DNA from: Azonexus sp. R2A61
Lineage (GTDB): Bacteria > Pseudomonadota > Gammaproteobacteria > Burkholderiales > Rhodocyclaceae
Length of the DNA stretch: 64,000 nt
Direction: 5' to 3'
Assembly: GCF_021401135.1 (NCBI RefSeq)
Contig: NZ_JACBFO010000001.1
Coordinates: forward strand, 186,001 to 250,000
Shown: positions 26,478 to 37,433 of the stretch, in pieces
How positions within the stretch are numbered: position 1 is the stretch's first letter
Layout: each line of letters starts with the position of its first letter
Notes under the pieces: generated by a model
The model's input: only the letters and a program-made list of their open reading frames with translations
Databases searched by the model: none
Told to the model about the DNA's origin: nothing
Program-made: the position numbers and the translations under genes

Positions 26478-28243
26478 CCGCCGACCGCCGACTGAGCCTG
26501 ATGCAGCTTGGCGTACATGCCGTCACGCTGCATCAGCGCCTGATGGCTGCCCTCTTCAAGCTTGCGCCCCTGAGCCAGGACAACGATCCGGTCCGCCCGC
26601 TCGATGGTCGACAAGCGGTGCGCGATGACCAGCGTCGTGCGCTTGGCCATCAAGTGCTCCAGCGCCTCCTTCACCAGACGCTCGGATTCGTTGTCGAGTG
26701 CCGAAGTCGCTTCATCGAGAATGAGGATGGGCGCATCCTTCAGGATTGCCCGGGCAATTGCCAGACGCTGCCGCTGCCCGCCGGACAGGCGACCGCCATT
26801 CTCGCCGATCACCGTATCGAATCCATCGGGCAATGCCTGGATGAACTCCAGCGCATTGGCTGCCCGCGCAGCCGCCTCGATACGCTCCATCGGCGCATCG
26901 AAACCGGTGCCATAGGCGATGTTGGCCCGCACGGTATCGTTGAACAGCAGGGTCTCCTGCGAGACGATGGCAATCTGCGCACGCAGGCTGCCCAGCGTAA
27001 GATCGCGCAGGTCGATGTCATCCACCAGGACCTCACCCGATTCCGGCGAATGGAACCGCGGCAACAACGTCGCCAGCGTCGACTTGCCGCCCCCGGAGGG
27101 GCCGACCAGCGCCACGGTCTGTCCCGGCTCGAGCAGCAGATCGATGCCATCCAGTGCCGGACGCTCGGCTTCAGGATAGGAAAAGCGGACACCACGAAAT
27201 TCGACGCGCCCCTTGGCACGCTCCAGCACGACGCGACCCGTCTCGGGTTCCGCAGGCGTATCCAGCAGCAGGAAAACGCTCTCGGCAGCAGCCAGACCGC
27301 GCTGCAAGGGCAAATTGACACCGGACAGGCCACGCAGCGGTGCGAGCAGCATCAGCATGCCCGTCACGAAGGACACGAAACTCCCCACCGTCGTCTCGCC
27401 CCGGCCGGACTGCAGCAAGGCCATGTAAACCACGATCGCCAACGAGATCGACACAAAGAAATGCACCATCGGCGACCCGGCGGCAGCGGCCACCGCCGTA
27501 CGCGTCGCATAACCGCGCATTTCGTCGTTGACCTTGGCGAAGCGCCGGCTTTCCTGACGTTCGCCGCCAAACACCTTGAGCACTTTCTGGCACAGGATGC
27601 TTTCCTGCAACGCCTGGGTCATCACCCCCATGCCTTCCTGCGAGGCGCGACTCATGTTGCGCAGACGGACCCCGATCACCTTGGTGATCCAGGCAATGAA
27701 AGGCGCGACGAGCAGCGTTATCAGCGTCAGTTGCCAGTTCAGGTAAAGCAGCCAGGCCAGCAAACCGACGATCGACAAGGACTCGCGGATGACCGTCACG
27801 CCGACCGTGGTCGCAGCGACGCCAATGCTGTTCACGTCGTTGGTCAAGCGGGTGATCGTGCGGGCCGAAGGCGTCTGATCAAAAAACGACATGGGCAGAC
27901 GCAGCATGTGATCGAACATCTGCTGCCGCATGTCGTTGACCAGTCGTATCTGGACCCAGGACATGGCGTAGCCGGCGCTGAAGGTAATCAGCCCGCGCAA
28001 CGTCATGACCCCGACAATGATCAGCGGCACCACCCACGGGGCTCGCTGCAACAGGCTATCGGCGACATCGCCGCTACCGCGCGGCGCAAAGCCGTTGTCG
28101 AGCAGCGGCTTCATCATGGCCGGCAGGAAGGGCTCCATGGCGGCCGCCAGGGCACTCAGCAGCAAGCCGAGCGCAAGCATCTTCCAGTAGGGACGAACAT
28201 AGGCAAGCAGCCGGAGGTAAAGCTTGCGGCTTTCAGGAGACAT
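26474..28243 (-). CDS. msbA: Lipid A/LPS flippase ABC transporter MsbA
   Basis: The 589-residue half-transporter has six membrane segments (residues 20-310) and one ATPase domain: Walker A GPSGGGKST at 381-389, signature LSGGQRQR near 487, Walker B ILILDEAT, and the IAHR switch histidine. MsbA flips lipid A-core from the inner to the outer leaflet of the inner membrane. Placement among heptosyltransferases and core glycosyltransferases supports the name. Its end overlaps the GT9 gene by ATGA. A perfect TATAAT lies in the 66-bp gap upstream and may give it its own promoter. Confidence 0.9.
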   Translation of the reverse strand: MSPESRKLYLRLLAYVRPYWKMLALGLLLSALAAAMEPFLPAMMKPLLDNGFAPRGSGDVADSLLQRAPWVVPLIIVGVMTLRGLITFSAGYAMSWVQIRLVNDMRQQMFDHMLRLPMSFFDQTPSARTITRLTNDVNSIGVAATTVGVTVIRESLSIVGLLAWLLYLNWQLTLITLLVAPFIAWITKVIGVRLRNMSRASQEGMGVMTQALQESILCQKVLKVFGGERQESRRFAKVNDEMRGYATRTAVAAAAGSPMVHFFVSISLAIVVYMALLQSGRGETTVGSFVSFVTGMLMLLAPLRGLSGVNLPLQRGLAAAESVFLLLDTPAEPETGRVVLERAKGRVEFRGVRFSYPEAERPALDGIDLLLEPGQTVALVGPSGGGKSTLATLLPRFHSPESGEVLVDDIDLRDLTLGSLRAQIAIVSQETLLFNDTVRANIAYGTGFDAPMERIEAAARAANALEFIQALPDGFDTVIGENGGRLSGGQRQRLAIARAILKDAPILILDEATSALDNESERLVKEALEHLMAKRTTLVIAHRLSTIERADRIVVLAQGRKLEEGSHQALMQRDGMYAKLHQAQSAVGG

Positions 28244-28278
28244 CGATCGGCTAACGGGTATGGAACGTGAAGCTGCGA

Positions 28279-28284
28279 ATTATA
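28279..28284 (-). promoter_or_regulatory. Possible -10 element for msbA
   Basis: TATAAT reads on the minus strand 36 bp before the msbA start, in one of the two largest gaps of the operon (28244-28309). No good -35 is visible at normal spacing, so the promoter is only a possibility. Confidence 0.3.
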
Positions 28285-28309
28285 CGTTGCCCCAGGCGGC
28301 GCCCAGACC

Positions 28310-29449
28310 TTATCGACAGCGCCGGTAGAGTGCGAGCAAACGCTGCGCCATCGCATCGAGCGTCAGCGGTTCGGCAACCCCTCGCGCGGCCGCCCGCGCC
28401 GCCGGTTGCGCAGCGAGCTGCAGCAAGCGAAGCAGCCCGTCGGCCAGCGCCTCGCCATCCAGCGCATCGACGACACAGCCATTGCGCCCCTCGACGATCC
28501 ATTCCTTGGCACCGCAGGTCGTCGATGTCAGCACCGGCAAACCGCTGGCCAAGGCTTCCAGCACGGCATTCGGGCAAGGGTCGTACAAGGTTGGCAGCAC
28601 GAAGGCATCGGCAGCGCCATACCAGGGCCGAACGTCCTGCAAGGGCCCGGTAAACAGCACACGGTCGGCCAGACCGAGCCCAGCAGCCTGGGCTCTGGCT
28701 GCCTTGAGCTTGCGGTCGGCGCCAACCACGACCAGCCGCGTCGCCGAATCGGGCAAGGTCGCAAATGCCGCCAGCAAGCCCGGCACGCCCTTGCGTTCGA
28801 AGCCGCTGCCGACATAAAGGAGGACCGGCACCTCTGGCGGAATGCCGGCTGCCGCACGCGTCGAAAGGCGGTACCGGTCCGCCAGATCGGGATGAAAGAC
28901 GGCGGTATCGACGCCGTTGTAAATCACCGCAAGACGGTCGCGGTCGACCGCATAAAAATCGGAAATTTCATCGGCAACCATCCGGGAATTGCAGATCACG
29001 CCACGCAAGGCCGGATGCGCGAACAAATCGCGCTCGGCGCCCAGGACGTAGCGATGAAAACCGGACAACGACTGCCCGAGGCGCCCCAGCGCACCCAAGG
29101 CCCGCGCCCGATGCTGCAGCCAGGCGGCATGCACGCCATCGCCGGCCCGGAACAGCGTACACCCGGGAATCCGTTCATGCGCCTGGGTGATGTCGTAAGC
29201 CCCATCGCGCATTGCCTGTTGTGCCGCCATCGCAAAACTGCGATCGCGCGCGGCACGCCCGCCCAGCCAGCGGGAATAAGGAGGATCGCATTCGACCAGC
29301 CGGAATCCGCCGGACGACGCCCCTGCCCAACTGCGGGTGATCAGACTGACTTCGGCGCCCTCCTCGACCAGCGCGCCAAGCGCCCGTTCGACAAAACGTT
29401 CAGCACCGCCGTAGGGGTTGTAGCGCTGGCGGACGATGGCAATTTTCAT
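28310..29449 (-). CDS. Glycosyltransferase family 4 (WaaG-like LPS core transferase)
   Basis: The 379-residue GT-B enzyme starts with RYNPYGGAERFVERAL, an acceptor-side motif, and carries LPTLYDPCPNAVLEALASGLPVL in the donor half; both are typical of the WaaG (RfaG) glucosyltransferase group of the LPS core. It overlaps the heptosyltransferase gene upstream by ATGA. Its place between a heptosyltransferase and msbA supports inner-core work. WaaG itself is not certain from sequence alone. Confidence 0.8.
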   Translation of the reverse strand: MKIAIVRQRYNPYGGAERFVERALGALVEEGAEVSLITRSWAGASSGGFRLVECDPPYSRWLGGRAARDRSFAMAAQQAMRDGAYDITQAHERIPGCTLFRAGDGVHAAWLQHRARALGALGRLGQSLSGFHRYVLGAERDLFAHPALRGVICNSRMVADEISDFYAVDRDRLAVIYNGVDTAVFHPDLADRYRLSTRAAAGIPPEVPVLLYVGSGFERKGVPGLLAAFATLPDSATRLVVVGADRKLKAARAQAAGLGLADRVLFTGPLQDVRPWYGAADAFVLPTLYDPCPNAVLEALASGLPVLTSTTCGAKEWIVEGRNGCVVDALDGEALADGLLRLLQLAAQPAARAAARGVAEPLTLDAMAQRLLALYRRCR

Positions 29450-30546
29450 CGGTCGAGCAATTCGTTGACCGCCGCAAAGACTTCTTCAACCTCGATGACA
29501 CTGAGGCAATCGCTGACCTTGCCCCCCCCGCACCCGTCAGTCCCGCAGGGGCGACAGGGATGCCGGCCGCTGACCACGACCCGGCTGGGTACCCCCCAGG
29601 GGCCCCACTGACGATCGCCGGACGGGCCGAACAAGGCAACCACCGGCGTCCCGACGGCGGCGGCGATGTGCATCGGGGCCGAATCGACGCCGACAAACAC
29701 GCGGGCGGACGCAGTCAACGCCGCCAACTCCTTCAGGGACAGCTGCCCCGAAAGACTGAACACCGGCGCCGGCAAACGGGCCTCGATGGCCTGCAGCATG
29801 GCTTTTTCATCGGCACTCGGGGCTGCACTCAGCACCACGGCGTGGCCTGCCGCCTGCAGACGGGCGATCAGGCCGGCCATGCGGTCGACCGGCCAGCATT
29901 TGAAAAACCAGCGAGAGGCCGGATGAACATGAATGAAATCGCCACCGGCCAGCCCGAAATCGGCCAGCAGGCCGGCCACCCTGGCCCGCGCGGCATCGCC
30001 CGGTTCCAGCATCAGGGCGCGTTCATCCGGCGCAGGCTGAATCCCCAGACGACGCAAGGCATCCAGATTGGTTTCCGCCATGTGCCGCAAGGGCAGACCT
30101 TTGGTGTAGGCCTGCCGGTGCGTGAAGCTGTGCTTCCAGAAACGGTTGCGGCCCCCCATCGCCGGACCGAGCGACCAGCGGGGCCCGAGCAGGCGGCACA
30201 ACCATGCCCCACGCCAATGCTCGGTCAGATGAATCACCAGATCGTAGCGCCGCTCGCGCAAGCGGCGGAGCAGCGCGAATTCCTCACGGAACAAACCGAC
30301 CGGCCCCAGTTGCCGCCACTTTCGATCGATTCCGTGCACCTGGGCGATTGCCGGATGAAAAGTCAGCATGTCTGCCGTATCGGCATAAACCAGCGCATCG
30401 ATCTCGGCCTGCGGCGCCTTTGCCTTGAGCACCGAAAATACCGGCGAACTGAGCAGTACGTCGCCGTGGTGACGCAGTTTGATGACCAGTACGCGCCGGA
30501 TTTCCCCGGTCGGAATCGCATCGTTCAGCGGATTGAAATTTTCCAT
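29446..30546 (-). CDS. LPS heptosyltransferase, family 9 (WaaQ-like)
   Basis: The 366-residue protein has VLVIKLRHHGDVLLSSPVF at its start, HPASRWFFKCW in the centre and the donor motif GVDSAPMHIAAAVG, which together match heptosyltransferase III/WaaQ. It is the first gene of the glycan operon. The start is uncertain: 30546, 30555 and a TTG at 30573 are all in frame and none has a clear ribosome site. cobC ends at 30557 on the same strand, so this gene may be read from the cobalamin transcript. Confidence 0.8.
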   Translation of the reverse strand: MENFNPLNDAIPTGEIRRVLVIKLRHHGDVLLSSPVFSVLKAKAPQAEIDALVYADTADMLTFHPAIAQVHGIDRKWRQLGPVGLFREEFALLRRLRERRYDLVIHLTEHWRGAWLCRLLGPRWSLGPAMGGRNRFWKHSFTHRQAYTKGLPLRHMAETNLDALRRLGIQPAPDERALMLEPGDAARARVAGLLADFGLAGGDFIHVHPASRWFFKCWPVDRMAGLIARLQAAGHAVVLSAAPSADEKAMLQAIEARLPAPVFSLSGQLSLKELAALTASARVFVGVDSAPMHIAAAVGTPVVALFGPSGDRQWGPWGVPSRVVVSGRHPCRPCGTDGCGGGKVSDCLSVIEVEEVFAAVNELLDR

Positions 30547-30556
30547 GGCCGGCATT

Positions 30557-31069
30557 TTACCGGCGGATTTCAAGCACCGTGCGCGAGGCGTAGGGAAACT
30601 GCAGTTCGCACCAGCGTGCCGCCGGCAGGCCGCGCTGCGCGGCGAGCAGCGTGCGGATCACGCCGGCATGGGTGACGATGACCGCCTCGTCTGCGGTCAA
30701 CGCCGCGACGAAGGACAAAATCCGCTGCTGCACGGCCTGCGCCGATTCGCCGCCGGGCGGCGCATAGCCGGCGACATCGGCGGCCCAGGCATCGAGTTCG
30801 ACGCGCGGGATGGCGTCCCACGGTCGACCTTCCCAGGCGCCGAAATCCATCTCGGCCAGCCGGTCGTCGACCGTCGGCGCCGCATGCAGCAACCCGGCCA
30901 GTTCGCGGCAGCGGCGCAGCGGGCTGCTCCACACCGGCAGGCCCGGCGGCAGTTCGGCGCGCAGGCGTTCGGCGGCCGCCGCGACATTTTTCGCCGGCAG
31001 GTCGAGTCGACCGTAGCAAAGCCCCGGCGCGACCTCGGGTTCGGAATGACGGATCAGATGCAGGATCAT
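30557..31069 (-). CDS. cobC: Alpha-ribazole phosphatase
   Basis: The 170-residue histidine phosphatase starts with LIRHSEPE, the RHx phosphohistidine motif with His8, and contains MDFGAWEGRPW and VTHAGVIRTLL, as in CobC. It removes phosphate from alpha-ribazole phosphate or adenosylcobalamin phosphate at the end of the pathway. It is third in the cobT-cobS-cobC operon and overlaps cobS by ATGA. The larger open frame upstream of 31069 lies in cobS and is not coding. Confidence 0.85.
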   Translation of the reverse strand: MILHLIRHSEPEVAPGLCYGRLDLPAKNVAAAAERLRAELPPGLPVWSSPLRRCRELAGLLHAAPTVDDRLAEMDFGAWEGRPWDAIPRVELDAWAADVAGYAPPGGESAQAVQQRILSFVAALTADEAVIVTHAGVIRTLLAAQRGLPAARWCELQFPYASRTVLEIRR

Positions 31070-31839
31070 GCCGGCCAATGGGCGAGCAGCCCCAGGTAGA
31101 AGGCGATTTCGGCGACCTGCTGCACGGCGCCCAGGCAATCGCCGGTATAGCCGCCCAGCCAACGGCGGCATTTCGCCATCAGCCAGAGCGTCGCCAGCGC
31201 CGCCAGCCCGGCGCCCGCCAGCGCCTGCGGCCAGGGCAGCGGCCAAGCGGCGAGCAGCGGAAACAGCGCGGCGAAAGCCAGCGCGCCGAACGACAAGCGG
31301 GCCGTCAGCGGCCGGCTCTTCGACGTTTGCCCGGCCTGATCGTCGGTGCGCGCGTAATCCATCGTCGCCAGCAGCACGAGCGGCGCGAAACGCGACAGCA
31401 CATGACCGGCCAGCAAAGCCCACGGCAGCAGGCTGCGGTCGACCGCACAAAGCAGCACGAATTTGCCGCTCAAGGCCAGCCACAGCGCGACGACGCCGTA
31501 ACTGCCGACCCGCGAATCCTTCATGATCGCCAGGATTTTCGCCTTGTCCCAGCCGCCGCCGAGGCCGTCGGCGGTATCCGCCAGGCCGTCCTCGTGAAAG
31601 GCGCCGGTGGCGAGCAGCGTCGCCACCATCGCCAGCAGCACGGCGACCGGTTGCTGCCAAAGCTGCAGCGCGGCCAGGCAGACCAGCGCGGCAATGCCGC
31701 CGACCAGCAGGCCGACAGCCGGCAGCCAGCGCGTCGCGTGTTGCAGCAAGTCGGCGGAATAACCGACCGCGGCAGGCACCGGCAGGCGCGTGAAGAAGCC
31801 GATGGCGGCGAGGCAGGCGCGGAATTCGCGACGTAGCAT
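31066..31839 (-). CDS. cobS: Adenosylcobinamide-GDP ribazoletransferase (cobalamin synthase)
   Basis: The 257-residue integral membrane protein joins adenosylcobinamide-GDP with alpha-ribazole. Family features are FFTRLPVP near the start, the acidic GAFHEDGLADTADGLGGG near residue 78, and several membrane helices. The start at 31839 shares one base with the cobT stop (TGATG), so translation is coupled. The very long open frame that runs on upstream lies antisense or out of frame to cobT and was ignored. Confidence 0.9.
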   Translation of the reverse strand: MLRREFRACLAAIGFFTRLPVPAAVGYSADLLQHATRWLPAVGLLVGGIAALVCLAALQLWQQPVAVLLAMVATLLATGAFHEDGLADTADGLGGGWDKAKILAIMKDSRVGSYGVVALWLALSGKFVLLCAVDRSLLPWALLAGHVLSRFAPLVLLATMDYARTDDQAGQTSKSRPLTARLSFGALAFAALFPLLAAWPLPWPQALAGAGLAALATLWLMAKCRRWLGGYTGDCLGAVQQVAEIAFYLGLLAHWPA

Positions 31840-32888
31840 CAGGACTTGTCGGCGACGCCGGCCGACTCGAAGCTGGCCATTTCGTTGAGGAAGGCGACGG
31901 CGGCCTGCAACAGCGGATAAGCCAGCGCCGCGCCGGTGCCTTCGCCGAGACGCAGGCCGAGGTCGAGCAGCGGCTCGGCGCCGAGCGTCGCCAGTTGCGC
32001 CGCGTGGCCCGGCTCGGCCGAACGGTGGCAGAAGACGCAGTAGTCGCGCAAGGCCGGTTCCAGGCGCGCCGCCACCAGTGCCGCCGCGCCGACGATGAAA
32101 CCGTCGATCAGCAACACCATCTTCGCCTCCGCCGCCGCCAGCATGGCGCCGACCATGGTGGCGATCTCGAAGCCGCCGAACTCGGCGAGCACGGCAAAGG
32201 CCTCGTCGGCGCCGCCGGCCGCCCGGTAGCGGGTCAGCGCCGTCTCCAGCAACGCCTGCTTGCGCGCCAGGCCGGCATCGTCGAGGCCGGTGCCGCGACC
32301 GACGCAACCGGCCAGCGGCGTGCCGGTCAGGCAATGGGTTATCAGCGAGGCCGCAGCGGTGTTGCCGATGCCCATCTCGCCGAATCCCACGACATTGCAA
32401 CCGGCCGCTGCCAGCCCGAGGACGACGCCGGCGCCCTGTTCGATGGCCTGCGCACACTGCGCCGTCGTCATCGCCGGGGCTTCCAGGTAGTTCGCCGTGC
32501 CGGGTGCCACCTTGAGGTCGATCAGCCCGTCGCGCGGGCCGCCGAAATCGTGCGCCACGCCGCAATCGAGCACCGACAGCCCGAGACCGTTGCGGCGGGC
32601 GAAGATGTTGATCGCCGCGCCGCCGGCGAGGAAGTTCTCGACCATCTGCCAGGTCACATCCTGCGGATAGGCCGACACGCCGGCCTTGGCGGCGCCGTGG
32701 TCGCCGGCGAACACCAGCATCTGCGGCTGCTGCAGCGCCGGCGTTGGCGTCTGCTGGATCAGGCCGATCTGCACGGCGAGCGTCTCCAGCTGGCCGAGTG
32801 CGCCGAGCGGCTTGGTCTTGCGGTCGACCTTGTTCTGCAGCGATTTTTCCAGCGCCCGGTCAACGGGCGAAATTGCGAAGGAATGCAT
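31839..32888 (-). CDS. cobT: Nicotinate-nucleotide-dimethylbenzimidazole phosphoribosyltransferase
   Basis: The 349-residue enzyme makes alpha-ribazole phosphate from dimethylbenzimidazole and nicotinate mononucleotide. The C-terminal [13 protein letters not shown] contains the catalytic glutamate of the family, and [17 protein letters not shown] lies near residue 70. The ATG at 32888 is preferred over one six codons upstream because a GGAGAG ribosome site precedes it. It leads the cobT-cobS-cobC operon behind a cobalamin riboswitch with a terminator, so high cobalamin should shut it off. Confidence 0.9.
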   Translation of the reverse strand: MHSFAISPVDRALEKSLQNKVDRKTKPLGALGQLETLAVQIGLIQQTPTPALQQPQMLVFAGDHGAAKAGVSAYPQDVTWQMVENFLAGGAAINIFARRNGLGLSVLDCGVAHDFGGPRDGLIDLKVAPGTANYLEAPAMTTAQCAQAIEQGAGVVLGLAAAGCNVVGFGEMGIGNTAAASLITHCLTGTPLAGCVGRGTGLDDAGLARKQALLETALTRYRAAGGADEAFAVLAEFGGFEIATMVGAMLAAAEAKMVLLIDGFIVGAAALVAARLEPALRDYCVFCHRSAEPGHAAQLATLGAEPLLDLGLRLGEGTGAALAYPLLQAAVAFLNEMASFESAGVADKS

Positions 32889-32904
32889 CCGACTCTCCAA
32901 AAGC

Positions 32905-32949
32905 AAAAGGGCCTCGCGGCGGCACCTGCCGGGCGCAGCCGCGAAGCCC
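32905..32949 (-). terminator. Riboswitch-controlled terminator before cobT
   Basis: On the minus strand a 12-bp stem (32938-32949 with 32909-32920, one G-T pair) is followed by TTTTGCTTTT. Its 5' arm overlaps a competing hairpin at 32943-32963 (GAAG-CCTGT with ACAGG-CTTC). The two cannot form together, which fits a transcription on/off switch controlled by the cobalamin aptamer just upstream. Confidence 0.75.
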
Positions 32950-32972
32950 TGTCCACAGGCTTCAAGCTTTTT

Positions 32973-33137
32973 CCGTTGCGACAGGTCTTCTGGCTTCCGG
33001 ATCGTCCGGTCCGCTGCGCCTTCCCGGCGGGTTTGTCTCCCCGCGTAGTGGCATCGTGCAGCGGCCGTCCCCGGTTACAGCGGCGGGCCCGCCCCGGAAT
33101 TGAGTTGTCTCGCACCGGGTTCCGTTTTGTCGAACGG
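32973..33137 (-). promoter_or_regulatory. Cobalamin riboswitch upstream of cobT
   Basis: On the minus strand the conserved blocks appear in order: a CCCGGTGCGA segment, CCGCTGTAAC, GCCACTAC, GGGAAGGCG, and the B12 box GAAGCCAGAAGACCTGTC. The closing stem P1 pairs CCGTTCGAC (33137-33129) with GTCGCAACGG (32982-32973), one bulged base. This is the AdoCbl-binding aptamer known before cobalamin genes. The terminator downstream is its expression platform. Confidence 0.9.
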
Positions 33138-33142
33138 CACCG

Positions 33143-33148
33143 ATTATA
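33143..33148 (-). promoter_or_regulatory. -10 element of the cobT riboswitch transcript
   Basis: TATAAT reads on the minus strand 5 bp before the predicted P1 stem, so transcription would start almost exactly at the aptamer. The -35 region would lie inside the first codons of the divergent cobU and is a poor match. The position is convincing; the promoter as a whole is moderate. Confidence 0.5.
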
Positions 33149-33158
33149 CAATGCGCCC

Positions 33159-33719
33159 ATGAGACATCTGATCCTCGGCGGCGCCCGTTCCGGCAAGAGC
33201 GCCCACGCCGAAAGCCTGGCCGGCGAATTCGCCGCGGCCGCCGGCCGCAAGGTCGTCTACGTCGCCACCGCGCAGGCCGGCGACGGCGAGATGGCGCGCC
33301 GCATCGCCCACCACCGCGCCCGCCGGCCGGCGGACTGGGGCTGTGCCGAAGAAACGCTGCATCTGGCGGCGACACTGCGCGAACTGGCGACGCCGGACAC
33401 CTGCCTGCTGGTCGATTGCCTGACCCTGTGGCTGTCCAACCTGCTGTTCGCCGGCCGCGCCGCGGCGCAGACGGAAACCGGCGAGGCGGTCGACTGCCCG
33501 TTGTTCGCCGCGGAAACCGCCGCACTGATCGACACGCTGCCGACGCTGCCGGGGCAGATAATTCTGGTGTCCAACGAAGTCGGCTGGGGCATCGTGCCGA
33601 TGCACCCGGTGTCGCGGCTGTTCGCCGACGAGCAGGGCCGGCTGAACCAGCGTGTGGCGGCGGTCTGCGAGCGGGTGACGCTGGTTGCGGCCGGTCTGCC
33701 GCTGACGCTGAAAGGCTGA
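33159..33719 (+). CDS. cobU: Adenosylcobinamide kinase/guanylyltransferase
   Basis: The 186-residue enzyme phosphorylates adenosylcobinamide and adds GMP to it, the activation step before CobS. The P-loop GARSGKS lies at residues 8-14, LVDCLTLWLSN near 87, and VSNEVGWGIVP near 130, all typical of CobU/CobP. It is divergent from cobT, with only 270 bp between start codons that hold the riboswitch for the other strand. No riboswitch is seen on its own strand. It ends 37 bp from the convergent cobQ. Confidence 0.9.
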   Translation: MRHLILGGARSGKSAHAESLAGEFAAAAGRKVVYVATAQAGDGEMARRIAHHRARRPADWGCAEETLHLAATLRELATPDTCLLVDCLTLWLSNLLFAGRAAAQTETGEAVDCPLFAAETAALIDTLPTLPGQIILVSNEVGWGIVPMHPVSRLFADEQGRLNQRVAAVCERVTLVAAGLPLTLKG

Positions 33720-33756
33720 GGCTGGTCGCCGCGCGCTACAGTCGGCGCCGGTGACT

Positions 33757-35259
33757 TCAACCCCGGCCGACGATTGATTCGCCGCCGACGCCCGGCAGAC
33801 CGGGGCAGGCGGCCGCCAGCTTTTTCCAGTCGAAAGCCGCGTCGACCGCAGCCGCCAGCCGGTCCAGATCGGCCTCGCGCCGCGCCGCGAAATCGACCGT
33901 ATCCACCGCGCCGGCGCCGGCCCAGCGCAATAGCGCGGTCAACGCCTCGGGATGATCGAAAACGCCGTGACAGTAGGTACCGAGCACCTGGTCGTCGGCC
34001 GAAATGGCGCCATCCGGCCGGCCGTCGGCCAGACGCACCGCCGGGCGGGACAAGCCGTCGCCGTCCGTCACGCCGAGGTGGATTTCATAGCCGTGCATCG
34101 CCGGCGCGCCATCGAAGGACAAGTGACCGCTCACATTGCGCAACTGCTTTTCGGTCTCCAGCATCGTGTCGACCGCCAGAAAGCCGAGGCCCGGCGTCGT
34201 GCCCGGCAGGCCTTCCAGCCCGAGCGGGTCGGCAATGCTGCGGCCGAGCATCTGGTAGCCGCCGCACAGGCCGATCACCTTGCCGCCGTAGCGCAGGTGA
34301 CGGGCAATCGCCCGGTCGTGGCCCTGGGCACGCAGCCAGTCGAGGTCGGCACGTACCGCTTTCGAGCCGGGCAGGACGATCAGGTCGGCCGGCGGCAGCG
34401 GCTCGCCGGGACCGATCCAGCGGAAATCGACCTGCGGATGCAGGCGCAACGGATCAAGGTCGTTGTGGTTCGAGGTGCGCGGATAGGCCGGCGCGACGAC
34501 TTTCAATTTGGCGGCTTTTTTCCCGTCGACCGCAGCCGTCGCGATGGCGTCCTCGGCATCGAGCATCAGGCCGTGCAGATAGGGCAGCACGGCCAGCACC
34601 GGCTTGCCGGTGCGCTCTTCCAGCCAGTCGAGGCCCGGTTCGAGCAGGGCGATGTCGCCGCGGAAACGGTTGATGACGAAACCGACGACGCGCGCCTGCT
34701 CAGAGGGCGAAAGCAGTTCCAGCGTGCCGACCAGATGTGCAAAAACGCCGCCGCGGTCGATGTCGGCGACGAGGATCACCGGGCAATCGACCGCCTCGGC
34801 AAAACCCATGTTGGCGATATCGCGGGCGCGCAGGTTGATCTCGGCCGGCGAACCGGCCCCCTCGACCAGCACGCAGTCGAATCCTGCGGTCAACCGCCCC
34901 CAGGAGGCCAAAACCGCATCCATCGCCCGCGGCTTGTAGTCGTGGTAGGCCTTGGCGTCGAGGTCGGTGGCAACCTGGCCGTGGATGATGACCTGCGCCT
35001 TGCGGTCGGTGGTCGGCTTCAACAGCACCGGGTTGAAGTCGGTATGCGCTTCGAGACCGCAGGCCAGCGCCTGCAGCGCCTGCGCCCGACCGATCTCGCC
35101 GCCGTCGACGGTGACCGCCGAATTGAGCGCCATGTTCTGCGGCTTGAACGGCGCCACGCGTACGCCGCGACGCCAGAGAATCCGGCACAGCGCGGCGACC
35201 AGCGTCGATTTGCCGGCGTCGGAAGTGGTGCCTTGCACCATCAGCGCGTTGCGTATCAT
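33757..35259 (-). CDS. cobQ: Adenosylcobyric acid synthase
   Basis: The 500-residue enzyme amidates four side chains of the corrin ring using glutamine and ATP. An N-terminal ATP-binding dethiobiotin-synthetase-like fold ([10 protein letters not shown]) is followed by a class I-type glutaminase domain with [12 protein letters not shown], whose Cys is the nucleophile, and YCHGVFDHP near the C-terminus. The ATG at 35259 opens directly on the nucleotide loop; upstream open frame is not conserved. It is divergent from the bluB riboswitch locus. Confidence 0.9.
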   Translation of the reverse strand: MIRNALMVQGTTSDAGKSTLVAALCRILWRRGVRVAPFKPQNMALNSAVTVDGGEIGRAQALQALACGLEAHTDFNPVLLKPTTDRKAQVIIHGQVATDLDAKAYHDYKPRAMDAVLASWGRLTAGFDCVLVEGAGSPAEINLRARDIANMGFAEAVDCPVILVADIDRGGVFAHLVGTLELLSPSEQARVVGFVINRFRGDIALLEPGLDWLEERTGKPVLAVLPYLHGLMLDAEDAIATAAVDGKKAAKLKVVAPAYPRTSNHNDLDPLRLHPQVDFRWIGPGEPLPPADLIVLPGSKAVRADLDWLRAQGHDRAIARHLRYGGKVIGLCGGYQMLGRSIADPLGLEGLPGTTPGLGFLAVDTMLETEKQLRNVSGHLSFDGAPAMHGYEIHLGVTDGDGLSRPAVRLADGRPDGAISADDQVLGTYCHGVFDHPEALTALLRWAGAGAVDTVDFAARREADLDRLAAAVDAAFDWKKLAAACPGLPGVGGESIVGRG

Positions 35260-35287
35260 CGTCCCGGCCCGTGAAAAAAGGCCGTAA

Positions 35288-36497
<1,210 letters not shown>

Positions 36498-36510
<13 letters not shown>

Positions 36511-37433
36511 ACCTGCTTTCCGGCCTGCTCGCCGGTCCATTGGCAATGCCGTTCGCCGCGCTGGCCGCGGTCGGGCTCGACCGGCTGTGCGGCGAGCTGC
36601 GCCGCTGGCATCCGCTGGTCGGCTTCGGTCGACTGGCCGGCGGGCTGGAAAAGCGACTGAACCGGCGCCGCATTGCCGCCGGCCTGCTCGGCTGGGCGCT
36701 GGCAGTGCTGCCCTGGGTGGCGCTCGCCGCGCTGCTGCGTCCGCTGGCGCCTTTTGCGGTCGACGTGCTGCTGCTCTATTTTTCGCTCGGCGCGCGCAGC
36801 CTGGCCGAACACGCCGAGGCGGTCGCCCGGCCGCTGAGCGCCGGCCGGCTGGCGGAAGCGCGCGAGAAGGTCGGCTGGCTGGTGTCGCGCGACACGACGG
36901 CGCTCGACGAATCCGGCGTCGCCCGGGCAGGCATGGAATCGGTGCTGGAAAACGGCAACGACGCGATCTTCGGCGCGCTGTTCTGGTTCGCGCTGCTCGG
37001 CGGTCCCGGCGCGCTGCTGTTCCGGCTGGCCAACACGCTGGACGCGATGTGGGGTTACCGTACCGAACGCTACAACCTTTACGGCCGCTGCGCCGCGCGC
37101 ATCGACGATGCGCTCAACTGGGCGCCGGCCCGGCTCACTGCGCTGTCCTACGCGCTGCTCGGCCGCACCCGCGATGCGCTGGCCTGCTGGCGCCGCCAGG
37201 CGCCGGGCTGGGAAAGCCCGAATGCCGGACCGGTGATGGCTGCCGGCGCCGGCAGCCTGGGCGTGCAGCTCGGCGGTGCGGCGATCTATCACGGCCAGGA
37301 GGAAATCCGGCCGGCGCTGGGCTGCGGCCCGGCCCCGGTGGCCGCCGACCTGGCGCGGGCGATCGCGCTGATCCGGCACAGCCTGTGGCTGTGGCTGGCC
37401 TGTCTCTTCATTCCGGGAATCCTGCATGCTTGA
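36498..37433 (+). CDS. cbiB: Adenosylcobinamide-phosphate synthase
   Basis: The 311-residue membrane protein joins cobyric acid with aminopropanol phosphate. [18 protein letters not shown] near residue 128, followed by [16 protein letters not shown], is the family signature. Several hydrophobic segments are visible. The ATG at 36498 lies within the end of the small HhH gene, and its end overlaps cobD by 8 bp. In other nomenclature this gene is called cobD, so names should be read by function. Confidence 0.9.

Noticed and set aside
31839-32565. Upstream extension of the cobS frame to 499 codons
   Set aside because: The extension lies over cobT and has no family similarity; the conserved CobS start is at 31839.
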